Positions 5,313-5,956 of a DNA stretch of 5,956 bases are shown one piece after another (within the stretch, counting starts at the first letter, position 1; each line of letters begins with the position of its first letter). The stretch comes from an uncultured Verrucomicrobiales bacterium (GTDB lineage Bacteria; Verrucomicrobiota; Verrucomicrobiae; Limisphaerales; CANJSG01), in the NCBI GenBank assembly GCA_946480965.1, contig CAMLMI010000310.1, positions 1 to 5,956 on the forward strand. Direction: 5' to 3'. Under the pieces are notes generated by a model. It was given only the letters and a program-made list of their open reading frames with translations, was not told the origin of the DNA and searched no databases. The position numbers were made by a program, and so were the translations under genes.

Positions 5313-5956
5313 ATGAGCATCCGGTCGAAAAAACGCACTCCTCCCGCGTCCAGTCCCAAGGCCAAGGGCGATGAATTGGAATATGCGGTCCATTGCATCT
5401 TGGAGGCGATGCACCCGAGCATTCCCGGTTTGAAAGACTCAAACCCGGTGATCGAGCGGAACAAGATCATCATCAAGGATGGAGTATCCCACGAGATCGA
5501 CCTCAGGGTGCGCGTCTTTCCGGGAACGATCTACGAGGCGCACCACATCATCGAATGCAAAAACTGGAAAAGGCCTGTCGGCACGGACGAAGTTGACAAA
5601 CTCGCGGGAAAGATGGACCGCCTGAATTGTGATTCGGGGACGATCATCGCCCGTCGCTTTACGAAGCAGGCCGTAGCCCTTGCTTCCCAGAAGAGAAAAC
5701 TCTCGCTTCACCATGTCGCGGATGACTTTTGGTCCCCGCTCAAGACGTTGATCGGTTCGGGGATCACCCATTGCATCGACCGGGCGCAGGTGACGCTCCA
5801 TTTCCGCACGCCGTCGCCCGACAATCCCTCGACCATCGATCCGTCCCGGATCATGTATCGGGCCGGTGTCGCAATCGGGTCGCTCCAGAGCCACGCCAAT
5901 TGGCTGATCGACGCGCACATGCGCTCGATACAGCAAGCCGATGGTCGAACTCTGCC
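5313..5956 (+). CDS. PD-(D/E)XK restriction-endonuclease-like protein (3' end outside window)
   Basis: Visible are 214 codons from ATG 5313. After a basic N-terminal tail (IRSKKRTPPASSPKAKG), residues about 19-140 look like a PD-(D/E)XK nuclease fold of the Mrr/restriction type. There is a helix with Glu23 (GDELEYAVHCILEAM), then HEIDLRV with Asp63, then HHIIECKNWKRPVG with Glu81 and Lys83. A helix (DEVDKLAGKMDRL), GTIIARRFTKQAVALASQKR and a late strand follow. These are the acidic and lysine residues expected for Mg2+-dependent phosphodiester cleavage. The rest (about 141-214) I do not recognise. The frame is open back to ATG 5100, but that stretch runs through the terminator and reads as unstructured. 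The 5313 start fits the promoter position. The gene has visibly more AT-containing codons (AAA, AAT, ATA) than the lexA operon, which may point to later acquisition. A lone nuclease, part of a restriction/defence locus continuing to the right, or a repair nuclease are all possible. Confidence 0.75.
   Translation, partial: MSIRSKKRTPPASSPKAKGDELEYAVHCILEAMHPSIPGLKDSNPVIERNKIIIKDGVSHEIDLRVRVFPGTIYEAHHIIECKNWKRPVGTDEVDKLAGKMDRLNCDSGTIIARRFTKQAVALASQKRKLSLHHVADDFWSPLKTLIGSGITHCIDRAQVTLHFRTPSPDNPSTIDPSRIMYRAGVAIGSLQSHANWLIDAHMRSIQQADGRTL

Noticed and set aside
1..5956. CRISPR array or tandem repeats
   Set aside because: I see no regularly spaced direct repeats anywhere in the window.

Overview
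This window is GC-rich and gene-dense and comes from a bacterium. Its core is a DNA-damage-response locus: a lexA gene translationally coupled to a translesion polymerase gene, with a UvrC/Cho-like nuclease transcribed divergently. A lexA / Y-family polymerase / DnaE2-type polymerase 'mutagenesis cassette' is found in several phyla. The layout here, with no imuA and a GIY-YIG repair nuclease beside lexA, makes me think of Verrucomicrobiota or relatives, but I cannot establish taxonomy from sequence alone.

Layout, left to right. 1-2459 (minus): one uninterrupted reading frame encoding an entire DinB-like Y-family DNA polymerase (residues 1 to about 385), a short Pro/Ser/Arg-rich linker, and then the PHP domain and start of the palm of a DnaE2-like C-family replicative polymerase. 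It is cut by the left edge of the window. 2456-3070 (minus): lexA, ending in a GTGA overlap with the start of the fusion. 3069-3109: a TTGACA -35 box and a strong 22-bp palindrome covering the -10 region and the lexA start codon, which I read as the LexA operator. 3192-3896 (plus): a GIY-YIG nuclease with an N-terminal motif resembling a sliding-clamp-binding peptide. 3897-4012: a convergent intergenic gap holding a compact three-stem, tRNA-like fold. 4013-5014 (minus): a DUF72 (YecE-like) protein. 5015-5312: a divergent intergenic region packed with hairpins and ending in a textbook intrinsic terminator on the plus strand. It is a candidate small RNA or an attenuated leader. 5313-5956 (plus): a PD-(D/E)XK restriction-endonuclease-like protein, cut by the right edge.

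How it fits together. DNA damage would activate RecA, LexA would cleave itself at Ala89-Gly90, and the operator would be released. This would induce lexA and, on the same mRNA, the double polymerase. In the classical ImuA-ImuB-ImuC mutasome, ImuB (a catalytically dead Y-family protein) recruits the error-prone DnaE2/ImuC. Here the Y-family part keeps its catalytic acidic residues and is joined covalently to the DnaE2-like part, so a single polypeptide may insert opposite lesions and extend from them. The divergent nuclease could share the same operator, as Cho is SOS-controlled in E. coli. The DUF72 gene and the endonuclease have no evident link to this circuit.

The two most noteworthy points are the Y-family/C-family polymerase fusion and the LexA operator of the form TGGAC-N4-GTCTA, paired with a LexA recognition helix that differs at most base-contacting positions.
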